A stretch of DNA of 64,000 bases, taken from assembly GCF_900111295.1 (NCBI RefSeq), contig NZ_FOGT01000010.1, positions 1 through 64,000 of the forward strand, given 5' to 3'. A program made the translations under genes and the position numbers. The notes under the pieces were generated by a model. The model was not told where the DNA came from and searched no databases. It saw only the letters and a list, made by a program, of their open reading frames with translations. Below, piece after piece: positions 50,991 to 59,479 of the stretch. Origin of the DNA: Salipaludibacillus aurantiacus. Lineage in GTDB: Bacteria > Bacillota > Bacilli > Bacillales > Salisediminibacteriaceae. How positions within the stretch are numbered: position 1 is the stretch's first letter; every line of letters starts with the position of its first letter.

Positions 50991-52295
50991 ATGGAGAGGC
51001 AAGACGGAAAGCTGGAAGAAGAAAAGGTATTTAAAGATCCGGTGCACCGGTACATTCATGTTAGAGACGAGCTGATCTGGGAGCTGATAGGGACGAAAGA
51101 ATTCCAGCGGCTTAGACGGATCCGCCAGCTTGGGACCACATTTCTGACGTTTCATGGCGCGGAACATACAAGGTTTAACCACTCTCTCGGTGTGTATGAA
51201 GTGATGCGCCGGATGGTGGAGAACTTGGAGAAAAAAGGGGCATGGGACGAAGAAGAACGGCTCGTATGCCTCGCTTCAGCATTACTCCATGACGTGGGCC
51301 ACGGACCGTTTTCCCATTCATTTGAAAAAGTTTTTCATATGGACCATGAAAAGTGGACAAGGGAGATTATTCTGGGCGACACAGAAATTAATCAGGTTCT
51401 CCGGCAAATGAGTCCGGATGTGCCGGAGAAAGTGGCGGATGTCATAGCGAAGACATATGACAACAAACTTCTCGTAAGCCTCATTTCGAGCCAGATTGAT
51501 GCCGACCGGATGGATTACCTCCTTCGCGACGCTTTCTATACAGGCGTGAGCTACGGCCAGTTTGATATGGAGCGGATCTTAAGAGTCATGCGGCCGGAAG
51601 AAGATCAGGCCGTCTTTAAGCATAGCGGGATGCATGCAGTAGAAGATTACATCATGAGCCGGTATCAAATGTACTGGCAGGTTTATTTTCACCCTGTCAC
51701 GAGAAGTGCGGAAGTCATCCTCAGCAAGATTCTGCACCGGGCGAGAGAATTGCTGGCTGAAAATTATCCTTTTAAAATTACGCCAATCCATTTTAAATCT
51801 ATGTTTAATGGGGAAGTAACATTAAAGGATTACCTAAAACTGGATGAGTCGATCATCCTTTATTATTTTCAGGCGTGGGAGGAAGAAGACGATCCGATTT
51901 TAAGTGATCTCTGCCAGCGGTTTATGAACCGCCGCCTGTTCAAATATGTGGAATGCAATCCGAGTAAGCAAATGCTGATCTGGCCAGAACTTCAGCAGCT
52001 TTTCAAAAAAATAGGGCTTAATCCGGATTATTATCTTGTAATCGATTCGTCTTCAGACCTGCCGTATGATTTTTACAGGCCCGGCGAGAAAGACGAGCGG
52101 CTGCCGATTCACTTGTTAATGCCAGACGGAAGGCTGAGAGAACTGTCCAGGGAATCAGATGTCGTTGAAGCTATTTCCGGAAAAAAACGGACGGACCACA
52201 AACTTTATTTTCCCGAAGATTTTCTGTCGGACCAAACGACTTTTGCAAAAGAAAAACAGAAGATCTTATCTTTACTCACTAACCAGGAGGGATAA
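50991..52295 (+). CDS. ywfO: HD-domain phosphohydrolase YwfO (dNTPase-like)
   Basis: A 434-residue HD-superfamily enzyme. The metal motif is LLHDVGHGPFSHSFE, preceded by RFNHSLGVYEV, and SSQIDADRMDYLLRDAFYTG supplies the last ligand Asp, as in SAMHD1-like dNTP triphosphohydrolases. B. subtilis YwfO (433 residues) hydrolyses dNTPs. The start at 50991 gives that length and begins just before FKDPVHRYIHV; AGGAAGGGG lies 11-15 bases upstream. An ATG at 50940 in frame has no ribosome site. ywgA follows three bases after its stop. Confidence 0.9.
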   Translation: MERQDGKLEEEKVFKDPVHRYIHVRDELIWELIGTKEFQRLRRIRQLGTTFLTFHGAEHTRFNHSLGVYEVMRRMVENLEKKGAWDEEERLVCLASALLHDVGHGPFSHSFEKVFHMDHEKWTREIILGDTEINQVLRQMSPDVPEKVADVIAKTYDNKLLVSLISSQIDADRMDYLLRDAFYTGVSYGQFDMERILRVMRPEEDQAVFKHSGMHAVEDYIMSRYQMYWQVYFHPVTRSAEVILSKILHRARELLAENYPFKITPIHFKSMFNGEVTLKDYLKLDESIILYYFQAWEEEDDPILSDLCQRFMNRRLFKYVECNPSKQMLIWPELQQLFKKIGLNPDYYLVIDSSSDLPYDFYRPGEKDERLPIHLLMPDGRLRELSRESDVVEAISGKKRTDHKLYFPEDFLSDQTTFAKEKQKILSLLTNQEG

Positions 52296-52298
52296 AAG

Positions 52299-52814
52299 GT
52301 GCTTAATGAACATGCGAAGCTTCTCGCTTTTTTTAAACAGACAGGTGAAATTGTCGGGCGTAAAAAATTGCAGAAGATGATTTACATAGCTAAAAAAATA
52401 GACCTGCCTTTTCACGAAAAATATCAGTTTCATATGTTTGGACCTTATTCAGAAGAACTGACTTTGCGTATGGAAGAAATGAGCCAGCTGGATTTTATTT
52501 CTGAGGTGAAAGAAAAAAAGGCTGGTTACCAGCAGTACCGCTATGAACTGGCTGATAAAGGGGAAGAATTTCTGGGTATGACTGGTTATGAATTTCCTGA
52601 AGTGACTCGTGTCTTGCAGGAAATGAACGGTCAGAGCGCTAAATTTCTTGAACTCGTGTCAACCGTGCTGTATTTCGAAGAACTTTCAAAGGAAGACGTG
52701 ACGAATAAGGTATTTAAGCTTAAAGCGAAGCAAAATTATACCGAAGAAGATATTGACGAAGCATATGCCTATATCGCCAGGCTGCGTGAATCAATGAATG
52801 AAGGAGAGGTTTGA
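52299..52814 (+). CDS. ywgA: YwgA family protein
   Basis: A 171-residue YwgA protein of unknown function. KLLAFFKQTGEIVGRKKLQKMIYIAKKI is the recognisable N-terminal helix-turn-helix-like part, followed by FGPYSEELTLRMEEM; the layout recalls the antitoxin-like/phage-derived SocA-type or DUF4065 fold, which is inference. The start is GTG, eight bases after AGGAGGG. It is translationally close to ywfO (3-base gap) and to the next gene, so they form an operon, as ywfO and ywgA neighbours do in B. subtilis. Confidence 0.85.
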   Translation: MLNEHAKLLAFFKQTGEIVGRKKLQKMIYIAKKIDLPFHEKYQFHMFGPYSEELTLRMEEMSQLDFISEVKEKKAGYQQYRYELADKGEEFLGMTGYEFPEVTRVLQEMNGQSAKFLELVSTVLYFEELSKEDVTNKVFKLKAKQNYTEEDIDEAYAYIARLRESMNEGEV

Positions 52815-52819
52815 GGCCT

Positions 52820-53170
52820 ATGAGTCTTCCATTCAGTGAAGAGGCAGTAGCCGAAGCTTTAACTGAGAAGTTCTATGAACAGGACGGGGCGGAGCTGGAG
52901 AAATTCGGTGACCGGGGAAGGAAGCATACAAAAGAAGATCTGCTTCATCACTTTAATTATTTAAACACAGCTTATGAGTTAGAAAATGAACAGATTTTTG
53001 TAGATTACGCGTTATGGCTTCACCAGGTGCTTGTAACGAGAGGTGTGCCTGAAGAAATGCTGCTGAAGAGTTTTGCTTGGATTGATGAGGAACTGGAAAG
53101 GTATGAAGAAGATAAGAGAATGGCCTTTTACCAGAAATGCCTGAGGCTTGCTAATGACGCGTTGAGATAA
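52820..53170 (+). CDS. Hypothetical helical protein, 116 residues
   Basis: A small acidic, almost all-helical protein. The stretch LLHHFNYLNTAYELENEQIFVDYALWLHQVLVTRGV followed by ML-KSFAWIDEEL resembles helical caps that precede cobalamin-binding domains in some sensors, but here no cofactor domain follows; I would not assign a function. The ATG at 52820 is ten bases after GGAGAGG; an overlapping TTG at 52811 is an alternative. Third gene of the ywfO-ywgA transcript, ending at a strong terminator. Confidence 0.7.
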   Translation: MSLPFSEEAVAEALTEKFYEQDGAELEKFGDRGRKHTKEDLLHHFNYLNTAYELENEQIFVDYALWLHQVLVTRGVPEEMLLKSFAWIDEELERYEEDKRMAFYQKCLRLANDALR

Positions 53171-53174
53171 GAAT

Positions 53175-53220
53175 AAAAGGTGCTTTCAAAGGGTTTACCC
53201 CTCTTTGAAAGCACCTTTTT
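53175..53220 (+). terminator. Terminator of the ywfO-ywgA operon
   Basis: AAAAGGTGCTTTCAAAG and CTTTGAAAGCACCTTTT are perfect 17-base arms; the plus strand continues in T. Confidence 0.9.
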
Positions 53221-53278
53221 AGTACTAATTTAAATCTGAGGTTTCCGCCAGAATTAGCGGCAAGCTTTTTTTACGTAT

Positions 53279-53467
53279 TTATCCTTTGTCGCTTGCCCGG
53301 ACACCGGCGACTCCGAAATTGTCAGATGTCATCTCTTCAATGACAACGGAGACGCGTTCTTTCGGCGCATTAGTTGTTTCTGTAACTGCTTCTGTCACCT
53401 TTTCAACGAGGGCCCGTTTTTGTTCATCTGTACGTCCTTCAAGCATTTTTACTGTCACTATCGGCAT
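53279..53467 (-). CDS. ywhB: 4-oxalocrotonate tautomerase family enzyme (YwhB)
   Basis: A 62-residue 4-OT tautomerase. After removal of Met the catalytic Pro1 starts PIVTVKMLEGR; RALVEKVTEAV and VSVVIEEM follow as in the family. The protein works as a small hexameric tautomerase of 2-hydroxydienoates; B. subtilis YwhB is the same size. The start at 53467 follows AAAGGAG. A longer frame to 53494 would bury Pro1 and is rejected. Confidence 0.9.
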   Translation of the reverse strand: MPIVTVKMLEGRTDEQKRALVEKVTEAVTETTNAPKERVSVVIEEMTSDNFGVAGVRASDKG

Positions 53468-53663
53468 ATCTGTTTCTCCTTTCAAAGTGAGCATCTAATC
53501 TTCCGCGCTGGATGCAGCGGGGAGGTTCACCTTTACCTTTTCAACATTCTTCGCCTTTTTTCCTTTTAAAAACAGAAGTTTTCCCGTTTTAGATTTGTGC
53601 ATCCGAAAAACGTTGTATGATAAACTAGACGTAATCACTATTTGGTGAAGGCGAGGGATAAGA

Positions 53664-54197
53664 ATGAACGAATCAGATAAAGCAAAAAATGAAAAGATTA
53701 AAAAGATGAGTAAAAGTTTTAATATTTTAAGTGGAGATTCCACAGATGGCCATGGCGGTTTCGGAGTGGGAACATTAAATTTAAATAATATTACTCCGGT
53801 GTTTGTCGACGTGGAAGGCGGAGAAGCCTTTGTGGATATGGGCGCTCTGCATGCGCGAAGCGCTGTTGAGAAAGGGATTAAATTTCTAAAAGAAAAAGAA
53901 GCCGTACCGAATGGAAAGCCGTACTGGCTTGTGTGGGTCACTGTCGAGCCCCTGAACGGCGGCCCGACTTATGTAGGCGTCACAGCCTGCGAAATGACCG
54001 TGGACCGGGAAATCCGCCGCGGTTATAAAAGTCTCCCTGAACATGTGAACAACATGGATAAATCCTTAAAGCGGCGGATCGTCGTTTCCCAGATGGATGA
54101 CCGGTCGAAAACAATTTTAAAAGATTTTCTTTTTGATTTTGACGAAGGCATGTGGGAACGCGCGGACGATCAGCTTAAAGAAGACTTGACTGTTTAG
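53664..54197 (+). CDS. ywhD: YwhD family protein
   Basis: A 177-residue YwhD protein, conserved in bacilli and of unknown function. Recognisable stretches are FNILSGDSTDGHGGFGVGTLNLNNITPVF and WVTVEPLNGGPTYVGVTACEM. It lies between ywhB and a class A PBP, the same order as in B. subtilis (ywhB, ywhD, ywhE). No membrane segment. Monocistronic. Confidence 0.85.
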   Translation: MNESDKAKNEKIKKMSKSFNILSGDSTDGHGGFGVGTLNLNNITPVFVDVEGGEAFVDMGALHARSAVEKGIKFLKEKEAVPNGKPYWLVWVTVEPLNGGPTYVGVTACEMTVDREIRRGYKSLPEHVNNMDKSLKRRIVVSQMDDRSKTILKDFLFDFDEGMWERADDQLKEDLTV

Positions 54198-54379
54198 GAG
54201 TCAGACGGGACGGGTGAAATGGCGCACACTTTTAAAAAAGTTCCGGGGAAAATTGGGTATAGAGATTTGTGTCGAAAATGTGAACAAAATGTGAACTTCC
54301 AAAATTCCCCTTGTCATAAATCCGATCCTTTTGTAAACTTAAAGCCACACACGCACAAGAAATACTAAGACAAGAAAAG

Positions 54380-54422
54380 CAGACGAAGGAACGCGTCCCA
54401 GTTCCCTTCGTCTGTTTTTTTT
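54380..54422 (+). terminator. ywhD terminator
   Basis: CAGACGAAGG pairs with CCTTCGTCTG around a 15-base loop and is followed by eight T. Confidence 0.85.
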
Positions 54423-54454
54423 GCGTATTTTTACCAGTGCATCGCGTATTTACC

Positions 54455-54486
54455 AATAAATGGGGGGTCTGGCCCCATTTATTTCC
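54455..54486 (-). repeat. Dispersed palindrome copy after the PBP gene
   Basis: AATAAATGGGG (54455-54465) and CCCCATTTATT (54473-54483) are perfect 11-base arms around GGTCTGG. It sits directly beyond the PBP stop and could end that transcript. The right flank CCCCATTTATTTCC is identical to that at 56613-56626. Confidence 0.8.
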
Positions 54487-56586
54487 TTAAGGTATCCAGT
54501 CGGTGAAGCGGTCAAGCCATTTTTCTTTCTTTTTATCTTCACGGCCGGAGGGGCTGTCCTCTGAATCGCCTTCTGTTTCAAAAGTTTCTTCTTCCAATTC
54601 TCCAATATGTTCATTACAGTATTCGGTTGGTTCGGTTCCTTTATAAAAAAGGGTAGGACGGCTGACGGGGCAGTGTTCCGTCGCCAGAAGGCCGTTTGCT
54701 GGATTTATGCTCACTTCGGTCACATTTTTAGGGACAGGAAAGCTCAGCTTTAATTCCCCATCCAGCGACTTTTTCATAAACTTTGCCCAAATTTGTTTCG
54801 AATGGGCGGCGTCTCCGCTTTCAAGGAAACGTGCATCATCGTAACCTGTCCACACACCTGTTAACAGCTGGGGGGTGTACCCGATCATCCAGCTGTCAGA
54901 TTGAGTCGACCCGCTTTTTCCGGCCACTGGGCGGTCAAGGACGTTGGAAATGCTCCCTCCCGTCACAGCTCCAAAGCTTGCACTCAATTCAGGCTCAAAC
55001 ATGCCTTTCATTAAATCTGTCATAATGGCCGTGTGGGCAGGGTTAAATTCTTGTTTTCTCTCCATATTCGCTTCGAACAGGATGTTTCCGTCGCGATCCT
55101 CGATTTTTTCCACGAGCCGGGGAGTGATACGGTAGCCGCCGTTGGCAAACGGACTGTAACTTTTCGTCATTTCCAGCACCCCGACATCACTCGTCCCAAG
55201 CGCAAGGGAAGGATTAGCCTCTAACGGGCTCTCAATACCAAACCGGCCTGCCGTATGAAGAAGGTCTTCAAAGCCAAGCAGAAAGTGCGTTTTAATGGCA
55301 AAAATATTATCAGAAACAGCCAGTGCCTGAAGCATCGTAATGTAATCATCGGCATAGCGGTGGTTAAAGTTACTAGGTTTGTATTCATCTCTGCCTTCAT
55401 CAAAAACAAAAGTGGTCTCTTCACTTTTAAGCATTGAATTAGGCTTTAAACCATGCTCGAGAGCCGCATAATACAAGAAAGGCTTCATTGTGGAACCTGG
55501 ATGCCGTTTTGCCTGTGTAGCCCTGTTAAAAGGGCTGTCCGTATAATTTTTCCCGCCGACCAGGGCTCTTACATCGCCAGTTCGAGGGTCCATTGCCACT
55601 AAGGCAGTTTCCAGTTCATGGTCAGGGTCAAGCTCTCTTGAAATAATGTCTTCGGCATGCTTTTGTAAGCCTGAATGAAGAGTCGTGTGAATTTCCAGGC
55701 CGCCGCCATCGAGCATAGCCGGATCAAACCCGTGTTCTTCAGCGAGCCACTGACGGACGGCATCCTGAAAATACGGAGCGACCCGTTTCCCTTCTGTTTC
55801 CTGGCTGGAGGCAAAGGTTAAAGGTGCAGACTCATAACCCGCTCTTTCTTCAGGAGAGAGTGTGCCGGCTTCTTCCATTGATCTGAGCACGGTATGCTGG
55901 CGGGTGAAGGCCCGCTCCTCATCCACAAAAGGCGAATAGATACTCGGCCCTTTCGGTATTCCTGCAAGCAGCGCAGCTTCTGAATATGTTAATTCATCAG
56001 CGTTTTTTTGAAAATAAAGGTTGGCGGCTGCTTCAATTCCGTAAGCCCCGTGCCCGTAATAAATTGTATTAAGATAGCCTTCAAGAATTTCTTTTTTTGA
56101 ATAATGAAGCTCAAGGCGTAAAGCATATAAAGCTTCATGCCATTTTCTTGCCCATGTTTTATCATGTGTTAAAAATAAATTCCGTGCGTACTGTTGAGTT
56201 ATTGTGCTGGCTCCCTGCGCTTTAGAGCCTGATAAAACGTTAGTCAGAGCAGCCCTGGTGATCCGGATTGGGTCAAAGCCGTAATGGTCGTAAAACCGGC
56301 GGTCTTCAATAGCCAGAGTGGCATCCACTATGGTATTGCCCATTTGATCCAGCGGTATCCAGTAACGGTGTTCGCCTTGATGAAACTCTCCGATCCTCTC
56401 ACCGTCAGCAGAATAAACAACGGTAGTATCGGGAACCGATAATGAAGGCCGCTCCATTTGATAAGCGTACAACACGAGAGCGCTCAACGTGAGGAAACTG
56501 AAGAAAATAACAAGTACGCCGAACCAAAGTATTTTAGTCCAAAGACGACGGCGCTTATGGTAGGCCGTCCGTGTCAGCACTTCCAT
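54487..56586 (-). CDS. pbpG: Class A penicillin-binding protein (PbpG/YwhE-like)
   Basis: A 699-residue bifunctional peptidoglycan synthase. A short cytoplasmic N-terminus and one membrane segment (about residues 18-42) precede the GT51 transglycosylase, with EDRRFYDHYGFDP (catalytic Glu) and QGASTITQQYARNL. The transpeptidase has HPGSTMKP (nucleophilic Ser), SDN and KSGST. The C-terminal ~40 residues are acidic. B. subtilis PbpG (PBP2d) is a sporulation class A PBP at this locus, so a role in spore wall synthesis is likely. The ATG at 56586 follows AAAGGGG; palindrome copies lie immediately upstream. Confidence 0.9.
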   Translation of the reverse strand: MEVLTRTAYHKRRRLWTKILWFGVLVIFFSFLTLSALVLYAYQMERPSLSVPDTTVVYSADGERIGEFHQGEHRYWIPLDQMGNTIVDATLAIEDRRFYDHYGFDPIRITRAALTNVLSGSKAQGASTITQQYARNLFLTHDKTWARKWHEALYALRLELHYSKKEILEGYLNTIYYGHGAYGIEAAANLYFQKNADELTYSEAALLAGIPKGPSIYSPFVDEERAFTRQHTVLRSMEEAGTLSPEERAGYESAPLTFASSQETEGKRVAPYFQDAVRQWLAEEHGFDPAMLDGGGLEIHTTLHSGLQKHAEDIISRELDPDHELETALVAMDPRTGDVRALVGGKNYTDSPFNRATQAKRHPGSTMKPFLYYAALEHGLKPNSMLKSEETTFVFDEGRDEYKPSNFNHRYADDYITMLQALAVSDNIFAIKTHFLLGFEDLLHTAGRFGIESPLEANPSLALGTSDVGVLEMTKSYSPFANGGYRITPRLVEKIEDRDGNILFEANMERKQEFNPAHTAIMTDLMKGMFEPELSASFGAVTGGSISNVLDRPVAGKSGSTQSDSWMIGYTPQLLTGVWTGYDDARFLESGDAAHSKQIWAKFMKKSLDGELKLSFPVPKNVTEVSINPANGLLATEHCPVSRPTLFYKGTEPTEYCNEHIGELEEETFETEGDSEDSPSGREDKKKEKWLDRFTDWIP

Positions 56587-56601
56587 CCCGTGCCCCTTTC
56601 C

Positions 56602-56626
56602 GGGGTCTGACCCCCCATTTATTTCC
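56602..56626. repeat. Dispersed palindrome copy in the PBP leader
   Basis: GGGGTCTGACCCCCC followed by ATTTATTTCC, 16 bases upstream of the PBP start. In the mRNA this would form a hairpin just before the ribosome site. Confidence 0.8.
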
Positions 56627-56648
56627 AAAGTGTAGTTACTGGGAACAG

Positions 56649-56670
56649 CTGGGGGGTCAGACCCCCCCAG
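56649..56670. repeat. Second palindrome copy in the PBP leader
   Basis: CTGGGGGGTCAGACCCCCCCAG, in the opposite orientation to the copy 24 bases downstream. Two copies in inverted orientation could also pair with one another. Confidence 0.85.
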
Positions 56671-57024
56671 AAGTTTCCATTCCCACAGTTTTCCACCTTT
56701 TGAAGGGCTTTATACGTTACTTTAGTTATGAAATTAAGAAAACAGTTTCTATTTATTTAGGATTGCTATATACTTTTTCTGTACTTTTCGTTTAATTGGG
56801 AAAATAGATAGTTTGAGTTGACGAAGTGATGGAAAAGGGACACTAAGTTTACAAGTAGCTGTAACAGCCTGGCAAGCTTTAAACAGACGTTTAAGCACCG
56901 GTTCAGCCCGGGGGGGGGGCGAAAAGCCAGGAGCCTTACTCCATACAAGGGATGAGGCGATTGGTCCCGGGGCTGCTAAAAACAAAGATTAACAGATCTA
57001 TAAATAAAAAAGAGGTGACGCCAA
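56671..57024 (+). promoter_or_regulatory. Long GC-rich speE leader with a G10 tract
   Basis: No gene is supported. The 3' part (about 56860-56990) is much richer in GC than the rest, contains a run of ten G (56910-56919), and holds pairing segments such as GCCTGGC…GCCAGG and CCCGGGG-type runs. TTGACG at 56818 could be a -35. It may be a structured leader of speE, or a relic. No known riboswitch is recognised. Confidence 0.35.
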
Positions 57025-57852
57025 ATGAGTATTTGGTTTACAGAGAAACAGACAGAGAATTTCGGAATTACAGCAAAAATAAAGAAAACGTATGTAAGTG
57101 AAAAAACAGATTTCCAGCAGCTTGATATGGTAGAGACTGAGGAGTTTGGCAATATGCTCCTTCTCGATGACATGGTTATGACTACAGAAAAAGATGAGTT
57201 CGTCTATCACGAAATGGTGGCTCACGTGCCGCTTCATACCCATCCTCATCCTAAAAATGTCCTGGTTGTCGGAGGCGGTGATGGAGGCGTTATCCGCGAA
57301 ATCCTTAAGCACCCTGAAGTTGAGAAAGCCACTCTCGTGGAAATAGACGGAAAAGTCATTGAATACTCCAAGCAATATTTGCCGACGATTGCCGGCAAAC
57401 TCGATGACCCTCGTGTAGATGTTCAGGTCGATGATGGCTTCATGCATATCGCCAAAAGTGAGAATGAGTACGATGTCATTATGGTAGATTCCACCGAACC
57501 GGTAGGACCTGCCGTCAATCTTTTTACAAAAGGATTCTATGAAGGCATTTCCAAAGCGTTAAAAGAAGATGGCGTATTTGTCGCACAGACAGATAACCCG
57601 TGGTTTCAGCAGGAACTCATCCGAAACGTCTTCCGTGATGTGAAGGAGACGTTCCCGATTACCCGTCTTTATACGGCCAATATTCCTACGTACCCAAGCG
57701 GTCTCTGGTCATTTACGATCGGTTCAAAAAAATACGACCCGCTTGATGTACAAGAGGACCGTATTCATGATCTTGATACGAAATATTACACGAAAGACAT
57801 CCACAAAGCAGCGTTTGCCCTGCCGAAATTCGTAGAAGACTTAACTAAGTAA
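57025..57852 (+). CDS. speE: Spermidine synthase
   Basis: A 275-residue aminopropyltransferase joining the aminopropyl group of decarboxylated SAM to putrescine. [17 protein letters not shown] is the SAM-binding motif, [23 protein letters not shown] holds the catalytic Asp, and AQTDNPWFQ lines the substrate site. The start [19 protein letters not shown] is the Bacillus form. AGAGGTGACG precedes the ATG. speB follows 18 bases after the stop, and together they make spermidine from agmatine. Confidence 0.97.
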   Translation: MSIWFTEKQTENFGITAKIKKTYVSEKTDFQQLDMVETEEFGNMLLLDDMVMTTEKDEFVYHEMVAHVPLHTHPHPKNVLVVGGGDGGVIREILKHPEVEKATLVEIDGKVIEYSKQYLPTIAGKLDDPRVDVQVDDGFMHIAKSENEYDVIMVDSTEPVGPAVNLFTKGFYEGISKALKEDGVFVAQTDNPWFQQELIRNVFRDVKETFPITRLYTANIPTYPSGLWSFTIGSKKYDPLDVQEDRIHDLDTKYYTKDIHKAAFALPKFVEDLTK

Positions 57853-57870
57853 CGGGAAGAGGGATGACTT

Positions 57871-58743
57871 ATGTTTTTTGACGAAGGATATTCAGGAAGA
57901 AAATTTATTATGGCAGCTAAATCATATGATGAAGCGGATATTGTGATGTTCGGGATGCCGATGGATTACACTGTCAGCTTCCGGCCTGGTTCCCGTTTCG
58001 GCCCGAACCGTATCCGTGAAGCTTCCATCGGCCTCGAAGAATACAGCGTGTATCTTGACCGCCATTTAGAAGAGGTGAGTGTGCACGATGCCGGGGACAT
58101 GCTTCTGCCGTTTGGGAATGCAGCTAAAAGTATCGATATGATAGAAACGTATGCCAACCGTCTTCTTGAGGATGCCAAACTTCCGGCAGGAATTGGCGGT
58201 GAACACCTCGTGTCGTGGCCTGTGATCCGGGCTATGTTTAATAAGTTCGAGGATTTGGCTGTCATTCATATAGATGCCCATGCAGACTTAAGGGAAGAAT
58301 ACGAAGGGGAAGTGCTTTCCCATTCCACGCCTATCCGGAAAACATGTGAATTGATCGGACCGGAAAACGTCTTTTCTTTCGGCATCCGGTCAGGTATGCG
58401 TGAGGAATTCCAGTACGCCCGGGAGTCCGGCATGCATATGAGTAAATTTGAAGTAGCTGAACCGTTAAAAAAAATCCTTCCGCAATTAGCGGGGCGCCCG
58501 GTTTACGTCACAATTGATATTGATGTGCTTGACCCGGCGTACGCCCCTGGAACTGGCACTGCTGAAGCAGGAGGCATCACTTCCAAAGAACTGCTCGAAG
58601 CGATTCACGCCATCGCTGCGTCGGATGTTCAAATTACCGGTTTTGACTTAGTCGAAGTGTCACCCGCCTACGACAACTCAGAACAAACAGCGATCGCCGC
58701 CAGTAAATTCCTCCGTGAAATGCTGCTCGGCTTTAAAAAGTAA
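57871..58743 (+). CDS. speB: Agmatinase
   Basis: A 290-residue ureohydrolase giving putrescine and urea from agmatine, the last step to putrescine in Bacillus. The binuclear Mn motifs are GGEHLVSWP, IHIDAHADLR and TIDIDVLDPAYAPGTGTAEAGG. The start MFFDEGYSGRKFI parallels the B. subtilis protein, which has the same length. Operon with speE. A hairpin terminator follows. Confidence 0.97.
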   Translation: MFFDEGYSGRKFIMAAKSYDEADIVMFGMPMDYTVSFRPGSRFGPNRIREASIGLEEYSVYLDRHLEEVSVHDAGDMLLPFGNAAKSIDMIETYANRLLEDAKLPAGIGGEHLVSWPVIRAMFNKFEDLAVIHIDAHADLREEYEGEVLSHSTPIRKTCELIGPENVFSFGIRSGMREEFQYARESGMHMSKFEVAEPLKKILPQLAGRPVYVTIDIDVLDPAYAPGTGTAEAGGITSKELLEAIHAIAASDVQITGFDLVEVSPAYDNSEQTAIAASKFLREMLLGFKK

Positions 58744-58750
58744 CCACATC

Positions 58751-58786
58751 ACCCGTGCCGGTCTAAAATCCCGGCGCGGGTATTTT
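58751..58786 (+). terminator. speE-speB terminator
   Basis: ACCCGTGCCGG pairs with CCGGCGCGGGT (one mismatch) and continues ATTTTCC, eight bases after the stop. Confidence 0.8.
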
Positions 58787-58793
58787 CCATATA

Positions 58794-58812
58794 ATGGGGG
58801 GTCTGACCCCTT
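58794..58812. repeat. Dispersed palindrome copy after speB
   Basis: AATGGGGGGTCTGACCCCTTT-type sequence: GGGGGG, TCTGA, CCCC. Downstream to about 58930 are imperfect repeats of TTTGTGAAAAAYCCCCTTTA, with an inverted GGGTTTTTCACG at the end. Confidence 0.75.
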
Positions 58813-59034
58813 TGTGAAAAATCCCCTTTACGAAAAACCACTTATATGGAAAAGCTTTTTGTGAAAAACCCCTTTATGACCAGCTTCTTTGTGCCATGCC
58901 CCTTGATGAACCGGGTTTTTCACGTTTGTTTACTGTCCCAATCATAGAAAACTTGGCTCTGCTCTTGAACCTCTTACTTTATTTTCGTTATAATAGTAGA
59001 GTTATTAAAAGGAAGGAATAGGTGATGAAGCCCC

Positions 59035-59472
59035 ATGTCTTCAAGCGGATTACCTGTAACTATACACATGAAAACGACAATTAAAGATGGCAGACGTAAA
59101 GAGGTTCATTCGATGGAAGCCTCTGGAGAGCTGTTCCACCGGGGCGGGATGACTGTGATCCGTTTTTCTGAGCCTCAAGAAGAAAATGATACTCAGTCAA
59201 CTATTCAAACAGTCAAACTTCACCGCGGGCAGATGTCTGTTCAGAGGAAAGGCGCCATTACAATGAACCAGCGCTTTATCCCGGGGCGTGAGACAGAAGG
59301 AATGTACCACAGCCCGTATGGTCCGATGGATATGCGTACCGACACGTCTGAAGTTGATTATGAATGGGACAGCCAGGCCCTGGAAGGATTCATCGACTTG
59401 CGTTATGCGCTCGTGATGCAAGGGTCAAAAACTGGAAATTATCATATGCACGTAAAAATCAAGGAGGTATAA
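59035..59472 (+). CDS. ywiB: DUF1934 family protein (YwiB)
   Basis: A 145-residue YwiB/DUF1934 protein, a lipocalin-like beta-barrel family of unknown role. Recognisable parts are [18 protein letters not shown] and [17 protein letters not shown], with RYALVMQG near the end. AGGTGATGAAG lies close before the ATG. argS follows seven bases after the stop, and the pair is a conserved operon in bacilli. Confidence 0.88.
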   Translation: MSSSGLPVTIHMKTTIKDGRRKEVHSMEASGELFHRGGMTVIRFSEPQEENDTQSTIQTVKLHRGQMSVQRKGAITMNQRFIPGRETEGMYHSPYGPMDMRTDTSEVDYEWDSQALEGFIDLRYALVMQGSKTGNYHMHVKIKEV

Positions 59473-59479
59473 ATCAACG

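Noticed and set aside
54270-54276. TGTCGAA, a Spo0A-box core
   Set aside because: It lies downstream of ywhD and before a terminator, with no promoter after it.
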